Shown here in pieces: positions 54,992-64,000 of a stretch of DNA of 64,000 nt; position 1 is the first letter of the stretch; each line of letters opens with the position of its first letter. The notes under the pieces were generated by a model, which was not told the origin of the DNA, made no database searches, and saw only the letters and a list, made by a program, of their open reading frames with translations. Source of the stretch: Patagioenas fasciata (Eukaryota; Chordata; Aves; Columbiformes; Columbidae); NCBI RefSeq assembly GCF_037038585.1, contig NC_092559.1, positions 18,834,488 through 18,898,487 of the forward strand, in the 5' to 3' direction. Both the position numbers and the translations under genes were made by a program.

Positions 54992-55009
54992 TGGTGACCC
55001 CGACGTGAT
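54992..55009 (+). promoter_or_regulatory. Primer-binding site, tRNA-Trp (B2)
   Basis: TGGTGACCCCGACGTGAT, two bases inside the LTR, identical to B1. Confidence 0.95.
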
Positions 55010-55169
55010 ACTCTGAACGGTGTATCACTACGATCGGGGAAAAGCCTGGAGTGGTCCAGCTGGAGGTGGATCAGCTGGACTGAGAACCGGGAGGAGGCGT
55101 ACGGACATTCCGCAGACAAATTTGTCAAAGAAATCGCCGGAAAAGGTGAGCGGCTGGGGCAGGAGGAGG

Positions 55170-56620
55170 GAAGAGTGAAGCTCCTCCTGATATTCTCTCT
55201 GTGAGAGGACTTAAATATTAAGAAAGTAACATACATAGACTGTTAGTTTGGTGTAGAACTAACGGCTACCTGGGAGAAACCGAGAAGGCTTTTAAACTTG
55301 AACTTTGGGACGATATAGGGCAGAAATTATGGGATAAGGTCAGCAATGGAGATAAAGAAGCTAAATCATTAGTAACTACATCGAAGTTTATAATTACCAC
55401 CTTAAAAGATCTTAAGGTTGAATGGTCTGCTGCTGCTGGAATTTTTGTAGCGTTGCAGCCTGATAAGAATCCTGAAAGTCGCTGTGAAGTTTACCCGGTT
55501 CATGTCTTTGATACCGTCCCTATTCCATCCCCTACTGTGCTTTTGGCATCCCCTATAGCTCAGCAGTCCAGGGCAGGGGGGAGGAAAAATGCCGAGCAGG
55601 TGGTCTCCTACACTATTACCCAACCCTGATGAGAATAGCAAGTCCAAAGGATTGGAGTCAGACAACTTTGCCCAAAGAACCTGTGAAAGGTGAGAATGCT
55701 AAAGTTGTAAACAAGTGTACTATCAATCCTTTTACCAATTTGTATCTGCCTTTATTGTCTTTTAACCCTCCAACTTCCACGAGAGAGCAGAAGGAGTTGC
55801 CGGATAAGAACTGGGCAAAAGAACTGTGTGGAAGATTAGATCAGCTAATAGCGAGTGAATCCAGCAGTCGGCAATGCGGTCATGGTGATCGTGATGGGAA
55901 AGGGGATGTGCCTGGGGACTCAGGTTTTACGAATAATTATGATTCTAGAAACTACTGGCGAGAATGTGCACTCTTCCGAACCCCCCTGTTAGTAATGATT
56001 CTACAGCACCATTCAAGTCCGCGTTATCTGATGACTTGGATGAAGATGAGGGTTTGCAGCATTTTTTTTTTTTGAAAAGTTAACAGGAAAAAGAGTATGT
56101 GTACATGTTTCCCCGAGATCAGATAAAAACCATGAAAGACTAAAGCAAAATTAGACCTATGTAATGTAACAGCTATAGATCATTTAGGATGGAACGATGG
56201 GGATTCGTTGAAAGGGGCGGGTATCCCCCAACTCTTGGAAGAGACACTAATTGACACATCACAATAACAGGCGTGATTAGTTTCTGAAATCCTGAGGCAG
56301 TCAGCAGACCTCGCATATCAAGCTATGACAGAGGTGCCTGAAACCAACAAAGCAGCCAAATTATTTACAGATATTAATCAGGGTCCCAATGAGAATTACA
56401 TGCAATTTATTGACCACCTTCAAGATGTCATCAATAAGCAGGTTGAAAACTTAGAAGCTAAGGAAGCACTGGCCTTGAAATTAGCAGTAGAGAATACTAA
56501 TGTTTGCTATCAACATGTTATTTGCGAGTTTTACAGTACATATTACATGCTTCTGTGTATTGCCTCTCTGAAAATCAAGCAGCTTGTCAGGAATGTGAGT
56601 TAATTGTTTTGTGCCGTAAA
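55170..56620 (+). pseudogene. B2 gag remnant
   Basis: The matrix start codon region of B1 is deleted (the leader GGGAAGAGTGAAG joins CTCCTCCTGATATTC). Matrix and spacer follow with several stops. The frame 55,629-56,075 includes KELPDKNWAKELCGRLDQLI and part of the spacer-capsid region missing in B1. The capsid homology region is open at 56,325-56,603 (NQGPNENYMQFIDHLQDVI, ALALKLAVENTNVCYQ). It is not translatable as one protein. Confidence 0.82.
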
Positions 56621-57584
56621 ACCTTCTCCCCATTTTTCCGACTCACGCTGCAAGCAGCCCTGTGTTTCCCTCCCTCCCTCCCTCTTCTCAAGGTCTTTAC
56701 TTACAAGATGGGGTCAGAAATTACTGTTTTCAGTTGTGTTCCTAAGAAATCGGTATTGGGAGGTGTTTTACAACATAGGAAAGCACTTGGAAATAGGAGA
56801 AAATAGGATCTTGTTAAGTATTGAAATTAGTGTTAACTGCTGTGTAAGTTAGATGAATGGGAAAAGCGCCCAGAGAATAGAATCTTGAAGTAAAACTCTG
56901 TGTTGCAATTAATGTTGTTTTTAAGGCGAGAAGAGCAGGACAAAAAAAAACTCTACAAGAGATCATTAAATCATTTCAGACAGTTTTACAGGCGGAGCGA
57001 TTTGAACTTCAACAAGCTGAGAGAGAATTAACTGACAACACACAGGTCACAGTAAACTTGTTAAAGTCTGCAAGATGATTTCCTTATTAACCTGTTTTCT
57101 TTGTGGGTATCTGTTTAACCATGATGCAGTTTTGGTAGGTCTTTGTTATATGGTACGATGAGTTCACAAACTGTTAAATCATGAGAATCTGTTGACTCAA
57201 AATGTGCGTTTTGTGATAATACAGAAGACCATGAGTAATTTAGTTCTTTACTGAGTGAATGTGATGGTAAAATTTTCGTGTGTAGCAACTGTTATTTTTC
57301 TTTCTAGCATGCTAGCTTTATTCCAGTATCCAGACTTGCACAACTCTATGATAGGCTGTGTCTCATCTCGATGTGCTTGATTTGGCTCTTTTGTATGCGC
57401 ACCATGTAAAGAATCCTGGTTTTGGGATAACAGTTGTAGCGTACCAGATGAGACACTAATAAAAGCCTTGCCCAGTCCAGCTTGCTGCGGCGGCGGGGGA
57501 GCGGGTGCCAATTGGGCGCCAGCGTGCACTGCCCTGTTTTGTCAGGGAGACCCAGAGGTACCTCCATCTGGCTGAGTAGTAAGC
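56621..57584 (+). other. B2 middle region, part 1
   Basis: No gene. It is collinear with B1 19,770-20,570, with an extra stretch at 56,800-56,960 that is also present in ERV-A (5,866-5,950). It ends at AGTTC (57,585-57,589), the left target duplication of the solo LTR. Confidence 0.7.
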
Positions 57585-57589
57585 AGTTC

Positions 57590-58245
57590 TGTCGAGGGTT
57601 TAGATTGCAGGGTGACAACAAAAACCCTGGCAGATGTATTGTTAACCTCCTCTCCCCCCCACTTCCCCCTTTTGCCCCTCCCTCTCCCCCCTTCCCACTA
57701 AGGACAGGCGATCGGGAGGGAAAGAAGGACAGAGAGAAGAGAGTTGGAAAAATTAAAGATGTTTTACTAATGCTACTAATAAGAATAGAGAAAATAATAC
57801 AAAATATACAAAACCAATCTTGTAAGTCTCAGCAACTGCAGAGCCAGCACCCAAAGTCCTGGATTAGACTCTGTAGCCAACCGGAGCTGGATTCAGTCTC
57901 TCACTAGGTCTCAGTTCGCAGGGACGACTAGCAAGGTCCTCTCCTAATGTCAACCATAAGCAGAAGGGAAAAGGAAAAGGGTGAGATCCTTGTGATCTCC
58001 CACTTTTATATGAAGTATTCACGTGAATGGAATGTTATACACCACTGGTCAGTCTCTGGGTCACCAGTTTCTCGTTGCCCCTCTCACGAGATGTCCATCC
58101 GTGCTTATCAATAAGTTTGCATTCAGTTGCTAGGTTTACCAAAACATGTGTCTGGTTCTCCAGGAAAATGCAGCTAATATGAAGGCTTTAGCTGACAGGC
58201 AAAATTCACTAAAAGAGAAACTTGTTTTTCAACAAAACCAGGACA
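57590..58245 (-). repeat. Solo C-type LTR in B2 (656 bp)
   Basis: It is the same family as 32,057-32,717 and 42,577-43,237. A perfect 5-bp target duplication AGTTC (57,585-57,589 and 58,246-58,250) fits class III ERV-L integration. B1 shows the unoccupied site (GCAGTTCAGAGG near 20,575). It is younger than B2. Confidence 0.95.
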
Positions 58246-58250
58246 AGTTC

Positions 58251-59740
58251 AAAGGTGCAATGCAAAAATTGAGATATTGTCTTGAATTAGTGTAACTGTG
58301 ATCCATCTGCATATTTGAACTTGGTATTTGGTTTTTATATCTGAGCTCAGTATTTTAATTTGCAGATATATATATATTTAGTACCAAAATAATTTTATTT
58401 GGGGAGATAATTACAAAATGGGAACCGATTCTGCTACTCAAGTACTACCTTGCTCCCCCTTAGGATGTATCCTTACAAATTAGAGTAATTGCTTATGTTG
58501 TTACCTAATAATTTTGAGACCAGAAAAGAATTTAAGTTGTTAAACTTTGATTCGCATTGAATTTATGCATTTGTTGGAGGTATGGGAACTAAAACTAAAT
58601 GCTATGATAGATGTGAATTTGGAAGAGGTTGTATTTAAAAGTTGCTAGAATATGGACTGATTTGGATCTAGGAAAACAGAATAATGGATTTGTGTTTATT
58701 ATACTGTTTTTTGACATCTGTAAATTGTAAAAGGTAAATGGAGCTAAGTAATGTAACTATTGCTGAGCTACTCGGAATTGCATATAAAGTGTATTATGGT
58801 TGGAATGAAATGGGAAAACAAAAAAAGCAAAATATCCCAGGTCTGTGTCAAGTTGCAAGATAAACTCAGCTCATTGTAACTGAGGATTTTGCCAGGGCCT
58901 CCTACTTCGTACCAGCAATTATGCCAGCTGCGTGGCCTTGGTACATCTGAACTGCAGCAAGAAGAGAGAGAAAAAAAAAAAAAAAATTGGAAAAACCTGG
59001 CTGCCCACTTTCAAGGCGGTGAAAGGGGGGTTTTCTCTCCCCCCCACTGCAGCAATGTAATACTGAATGGAGCAGTCTGGGGGTGAAATTTAAAGGCATC
59101 CCTAGCAGATCTGTAGTTCTAATGAAACTGGGAAATTAAACCAAAAATTTGTTAATAGACTTATTCTGTGGTAACTAATTGTGAAAGACTTCTTCGTAAA
59201 TTCACCATGATAGTTTTTGAGATTGTGGGAAAGAAAGAAAGAAAGACCTTTTTTTTTTTTTTTGAGACCAATGGAATGCCAAATTTGAAACAAAGTTTTA
59301 CCATATGAATTCTTGTAGCTGCCAGAAAGCCCTGTACATCTCTTGGGTCAAGATTTGTTAAGTAAATTGTAAGTTCAAATAACATTTTCTGAGAATTCTG
59401 TTTAGTTGCATGGCCCACAAGAAGCTACTTGGATGGTGAAGATATGCTTGCTGCAAGTGAGACATGTCCAAGGAAATTTGGAATGCTGTATTTCCACTAG
59501 TATTAACAGCCAATGTTTTGATAAAGAAAACACTACACTGATAGAACTGAAACAGGACTTCAATCCGGTAAGGGAAAACAATATCCAATAAATATGACAA
59601 CCAAAATGGAATTAGAGACTTTGATGAATAAATTTCTGACAACCTTAGAAGCTAACTGCATTCGATTGGACTTGCAGATTTGTCTAAGAAACAACCTGTG
59701 GCTATTATGGGACAGTATGATGAGATTGCTAACAGACTGA
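58251..59740 (+). other. B2 middle region, part 2
   Basis: No gene. Collinear with B1 20,580-22,370 and partly with ERV-A. It contains A15 near 58,972, T15 near 59,252, and the block 59,406-59,590 shared with all three copies. Confidence 0.7.
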
Positions 59741-60235
59741 TAGATCAATTGTCACTCTGATCAAGAAAATGCAGGGAATGAATTTAAGTCTTAATAGGCC
59801 ATGATCCTTTTATTATATACGTACCATTTGTGAAATTTAATTCTGATTTTTTTTATTTGTAATCTATGTCCTTGTAAATTGAACTAGCTGGTTTTCTTAA
59901 CAGCACAGCTGTTGGCATTCATAAATGTAAATTGCTGCAGAACCTTCAAGTCTTTAACATCAGGTCACAGGCCATACTTGGTTTTGGTCTGATCCTACAT
60001 ACTTGCAAAGTTTTTGTTGATGGTTTTGAGAAGTCTCATAAAGCTGTAGTGGTCTGGCATGAAGATAAAAATTGGCATTATTCTGTAAAAATTATTGAAG
60101 GTTCAACCCAATTAGCAGAACTTGGCACAGCTTTAAATTACTTAGAGCTTTTTAAGGAGGAACCTCTATATTTGATTTGTGATTTTGAGTACGTAGTCAA
60201 GGTCCAACGCATGTATCTGATTCCGAAGCTGTTTG
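59741..60235 (+). pseudogene. B2 RT connection and RNase H remnant
   Basis: The open part 59,932-60,235 has VFVDGFEKSHKAVVVW (the Asp is kept, but Ser of the usual VDGS is Phe), EGSTQLAELGTALNYLELF and LICDFEYVVKV. The upstream connection is broken. Base changes relative to B1 show no A-to-G excess here, unlike the next segment. Confidence 0.85.
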
Positions 60236-60306
60236 CTTGTTTATTTAAAAACAAACAAACAAAAAACAAACAAACAAACAAAACAAAAAAAAAAGGGGGG
60301 GGGGAG
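60236..60306 (+). repeat. AAAC-type repeat and poly-G at deletion junction (B2)
   Basis: AAAC/AAACAAA units, then A10 and G10. It is the counterpart of the TTTG/A8/G6 tract at 22,893 in B1. Confidence 0.88.
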
Positions 60307-60601
60307 GAGAAGTAGGGGAAACACCACCACAGGGCCAGTTGTCGGAGTCATTGTATGTGATGAAATAATTTGCAAGTATGACCCAAGGCCATGGTAGGTC
60401 AGAGGGAACCTACATTGGTTGTGGTCAGGTTGCTGGTCAATGGAGAGGGCCACATCGATTGAAGGCCTGGGGAGGGGGTTGTGTTTGTGGCATTGCAGGG
60501 CGGGGATCGGGGTGGATTCCTGCGAGGTGGGTCGGGCCGTGGCTGAGTGGAGATGGCAAGGATTCGGTGAATGCGAATGGACAGGAGGGAGATAAGTTGT
60601 G
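60307..60601 (+). pseudogene. B2 integrase C-terminus, A-to-G hypermutated
   Basis: It has the same frame as B1 22,944-23,232 and ends in the same GQEGDKL and stop. Residues that are Lys, Asn, Ile or Thr in B1 are Arg, Ser/Gly, Val or Ala here (WIPARWVGPWLSGD against WIPAKWVKPWLNKD). Counting by hand, about 44 of some 59 differences are A to G and only 2 are G to A. Provirus D shares the A-rich state (CTAATAACCTGGGG), so B2 is the changed copy. Confidence 0.88.
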
Positions 60602-61255
60602 AGGACTGTTTCAGATGTAGACCATGAATCCTGGTTCGGTGTTGTGGATGCTCACAGACCTGGTGATCTAGAAGCCTATTAGCAAGCTCGTGGTGTGCCT
60701 TCTGTGGAGAATGACAATTTGAACAAACAGCAGGAGAGTCAAAAAGGCAATATTACGCTTAGATAGTCAATGCACTCTTTCTCACTGATCTAGCAGCTGG
60801 TAAAACCTTAGGAGACATATCAAAGTTAAGCTATTGGTCTTTTAAATAGGTTAATCTAACTTCTGAAGTACTAACTCAATTAATAATAGATGTTGATGGT
60901 ATTGGACATGTTGCTCTACAAAATCACGCAGTTATAGGTTTTCTGCTTTTAACATCAGGATTCTGGTTGTGCTGTATTAACTTGTTTGATTATTCTGGAT
61001 CTATTAATAAGTGCTTTAGACAAAGTAGAACAGTACATTAATAAGATTGCCGTAGTAAAATTAAGGTTTGACACATAGCTTAAATGTTTTGGAATAAGTG
61101 GGTAGTTGTTTGATCTTATTAAATAAGGCTTAGTTGCATTATATGTAACTGTGATTGTTGTGTTAATCATGTGCTGTATATTGCAGTGTATTTCAAAGAT
61201 GATTCAGCGCGCTGTAAATGGGGTCTGGCTGGTTCAAGAACAAAAAGAGGGGAAT
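60602..61255 (+). other. B2 post-integrase region and polypurine tract
   Basis: No env frame. It aligns with B1 23,233-23,765 but is longer (an extra 60,770-60,905 stretch is deleted in B1). The polypurine tract is AAAAAGAGGGGAAT (61,242-61,255). Confidence 0.75.
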
Positions 61256-61591
61256 TGTGGAGGGGTTTCTGTTAGATGGAGATTTGTTACTGAACCAGCC
61301 AGGAATTTCAAGGCCAACTCAAAAGCTGAGAGCAGGACCTGCCGTGGGAGAGAAGCAGCTCTACAATAACAAGACCTCAATGTGATGTAAATCAACGGAC
61401 CTATGAGCAGTGAGACTCCAGCGTGTGGACAGCTCATGAACATAGATGATATCCAATTAGTGAATGCATGATTGGAGCGTGGACGCATGATCAGAGAATA
61501 GTTGCATATATAAGGAGGCTTGTTTCTGTAATAAATGGCTTTGCGTGATTCACGTTGAATTGGAATGCTGAGTCCTTTATTCACTCCAACA
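61256..61591 (+). repeat. 3' LTR of B2 (336 bp)
   Basis: TGTGGAGGGG to CACTCCAACA, followed by the target duplication AACCCC. TATATAAGG near 61,507, AATAAATGG near 61,530. Confidence 0.93.
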
Positions 61592-61677
61592 AACCCCCAC
61601 AGCTCTGCTCCTGCGGGACCACCAGTGAGGGTCCTATCCCACAGCATGGCAGAGTAGTGGAGGGGACACCAACTCAC

Positions 61678-62257
<580 letters not shown>

Positions 62258-62885
62258 CTGAGGCGGAGGGGCACGCGGGCCTTACGACCTCCCCCCATAG
62301 GGATGTGGACCCTGTGGCCTAGGGTGGTGGGGGAATGCGGGAGGCACAGGGAGATACACAGGCCAGGGTGATGTGGGGTGCAGTAGGCACATGGGGGCGA
62401 TTTACATGGAGGTGATATGCATGGGAGTTATGGGGGATGCACGTGGAGGTGAGGGTGGACACACACGGGTGCTCAGAGGCCCAGTGCAGTGCCGTGTGGG
62501 TGCTCACTGCAGGGCTCATGCCCGCCGCAGACCTTGCCCCGAGGTGAGAGCAGCGGCGAGTGAGACACAGGGCAAAGGCACGACCAAACCCCCGGCTTCC
62601 CTGCACGCAGAGTCCCCCGCATCGCCCAGCCACGCGCCTGCCCACCTCACCACCTATTCGCCTCTGTCACTCCCATGCCTGGACCCTCGGCGCCTTAAAG
62701 GGTCCGCACGCCCCCAGGGTCGACACCTCTGAGCACTATGTAGGCATCACCTACGCACCGGCCCGCTGAACCTCTGCCGGAGAGGAACTCGCCGAGCTCG
62801 AGTTCCCACTCGACCCTCCCCGCCGCCAGTGCCCCCTCAAAGACCCTGGGGCGAAGGCTGGGCCAGACGGGGTTTATTGGGTGCT
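62258..62885. other. HINT2 upstream flank, GC-rich
   Basis: It probably holds the first HINT2 intron and the lost first exon; a minus-strand Arg/Gly-rich open stretch (62,480-62,645) could be a decayed presequence but cannot be confirmed. A run of CATGGA/GGTGA direct repeats lies at 62,395-62,460. At 62,873-62,878 is a minus-strand AATAAA belonging to the next gene remnant. Confidence 0.45.
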
Positions 62886-63400
62886 TCAGAAGCCCATGCA
62901 GGGACGTTTGTGGCGGGGCTGGGAAGCGGAGAAGAGCTGACTCTGGGAGGAGAGGATGGAGAGCTGGCTAGCCTGGCTGCCGGGGGGGGTGAAATTCGGC
63001 CCCCACTACCAGGTAGTCCCGCAGTGCCTTCTGCCGCTCAGCGCAGGCTCTGGGAGGAGAACAGAGCTTCGTCGGGTGCCAGCAATGCCGGGGGACTGCC
63101 TCGCCCCGCGCCCGCGGAGAACCTTCCCGGGAGAACATGGGGTCTGGCCGGGGAAGAGCGGCGGTGACAGCTCAGCTCCAACAACTCGGACTGGTGGGTG
63201 AGGGAGGGGGTGAAGCTGGCTGAAAGGCTGTGACGACCCCGGGCTTGCTTCTGCTGCCTCTCCTGCAGCGCCCACTGCCTCTGAGCCAGGTTGAAGCTCG
63301 TCTTTTCTTCCCACCACTGCCTCCAGTCCCTGAACCAGGCTGCCGTCAGACAGGTGCTCAGGGGGACCGGACCCCCTGCCAGCTCCGGGGTCTGTGGCAG
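62886..63400 (-). pseudogene. Unrecognised gene remnant, last two exons
   Basis: In minus sense a stretch at about 63,236-63,400 reads STCLTAAWFRDWRQWWEEKT and NLAQRQWALQERQQKQ. The probable last exon (63,049 to 62,886, after CCCAG) reads AERQKALRDYLVVGAEFHPP. A frameshift in a C8 run (62,982-62,989) follows, then SQLSILSSQSQLFSASQPRH and a stop at 62,886. An AATAAA follows 8 bases later. Trp/Gln-rich helical sequence plus splice and poly(A) signals suggest a real host gene. I do not recognise it. FAM221B is next to HINT2 in human, but its Cys-rich pattern is not seen. Confidence 0.5.
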
Positions 63401-63504
63401 GGCTGGGGGCTCCCAGCACTGGATGCAACCCCCTTCCTGCACGGTCTGGCGCAGCCGCTAGCATGCCTGCCTGTGCAGGGTGCTGGAGATCACTGGCACC
63501 CCCA

Positions 63505-64000
63505 GAGGTGCCTGAGGACTGGAGGAAAGCAAATGTCACTCCAGTCTTCAAAAAGGGCAAGAAGGAGGACCCGGGGAACTATAGACCGGTCAGCCTCACC
63601 TCCATCCCTGGAAAGGCGATGGAACAACTTATCCTTGGTGCCATCTCAAGGCATATAGAGGATAGAGGGTCATAAGGGGCAGTCAACATGGCTTCACCAA
63701 GGGGAAGTCATGCTTAACCAACCTCATAGCCTTTTATGAGGACATAATGAGATGGATAGATGATGGCAGAGCAGTGGATGTGGTCTACCTTGACTTCAGT
63801 AAAGCCTTTGACACAGTCTCTCACAGCATCCTCACAGCTAAACTGAGGAAGTGTGATCTGGACAATCAGGTAGTGAGGTGGACTGTGAACTGGCTGAAGG
63901 AAAGAAGCCAGAGAGTTGTGGCCAATGGGGCGGAGTCTAGTTGGAGGCCAGTATCTAGTGGAGTACCTCAAGGGTTAATACTGGGGCCTGTATTATTCAA
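63505..64000 (+). mobile_element. CR1 LINE fragment (RT), runs off the window
   Basis: PEDWRKANVTPVFKKGKKED, PGNYRPVSLTSIPGKAMEQL, then after a stop and frameshift [18 protein letters not shown] and [12 protein letters not shown]. 5'-truncated at about 63,505, next to the unrecognised gene remnant. Its right end lies outside. Confidence 0.93.

Larger units (their letters stand above)
54658..61591 (+). mobile_element. Provirus B2, deleted tRNA-Trp ERV (class II)
   Basis: It has two LTRs, a tRNA-Trp primer-binding site and a perfect 6-bp target duplication AACCCC (54,652-54,657 and 61,592-61,597). Order and deletions match B1, with the same RNase H-to-integrase junction, but it keeps an extra gag piece (55,850-56,320) and has lost the gag start. 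A solo C-type LTR is inserted at 57,590-58,245. The integrase end is A-to-G hypermutated. It interrupts the HINT2 pseudogene. Confidence 0.93.

Noticed and set aside
18560..55009. tRNA-like 18-base blocks at 18,560, 36,761 and 54,992
   Set aside because: They match only a tRNA-Trp 3' end next to LTRs, so they are primer-binding sites, not tRNA genes.

Overview
This is vertebrate, almost certainly avian, repeat-dominated DNA. It holds chicken-repeat-1-type (CR1) LINEs, endogenous retroviruses primed by tRNA-Trp as in avian alpharetroviruses, and decayed pieces of two genes, NPR2 and HINT2. These two genes lie close together in human 9p13.3, a segment known to correspond to the bird Z chromosome. 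Broken, intron-bearing copies buried in LTR elements suggest a W-linked (gametolog) region. That is an inference; a degenerate duplicate elsewhere would look the same. No intact host gene, rRNA, tRNA or CRISPR array was found. Layout, left half: one plus-strand CR1 runs from the left edge to 14,100 but is cut into five pieces by ERV-A (725-6047), LTR-H copy 1 (6888-8037), ERV-K (8493-12,294) and LTR-H copy 2 (12,787-14,028). Its 3' tail abuts an exon of the NPR2 pseudogene (14,101-17,449), which has itself lost its kinase-homology exons and received LTR-H copy 3 with LTR-J inside it. Provirus B1 (18,220-24,095) sits in the NPR2 3' flank with a perfect 6-bp target duplication. A long minus-strand CR1 (24,859-28,856), holding solo LTR-A2, follows. 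Layout, middle: 28,857-43,237 is a head-to-tail pair of class III (ERV-L-like) proviruses, C-left and C-right, that share one central LTR. C-left carries solo LTR-A3, and C-right is split by provirus D (32,858-37,109), whose two LTRs read as identical. Next come ERV-E (43,321-48,402, with solo LTR-L in its 5' LTR), ERV-F (to 50,031), class I pol remnant G (to about 51,560), a short CR1, and LTR-H copy 4 with LTR-I inside it. Layout, right: a mariner-like MITE, provirus B2 (54,658-61,591, holding a solo C-type LTR), the HINT2 pseudogene with a hAT-type MITE in one exon, an unrecognised gene remnant and a last CR1 fragment. How it works together: there is no functioning host pathway. The signal is a layered record of insertions, readable from target-site duplications, together with several deleted, apparently trans-mobilised retrovirus lineages. 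The most striking observations are a sharply bounded A-to-G hypermutated patch in B2, Gag proteins of C and F with several N-terminal hydrophobic segments, a tandem provirus whose middle LTR has both a polypurine tract and a primer-binding site, and a young-looking provirus D with an open gag but no protease or reverse transcriptase.
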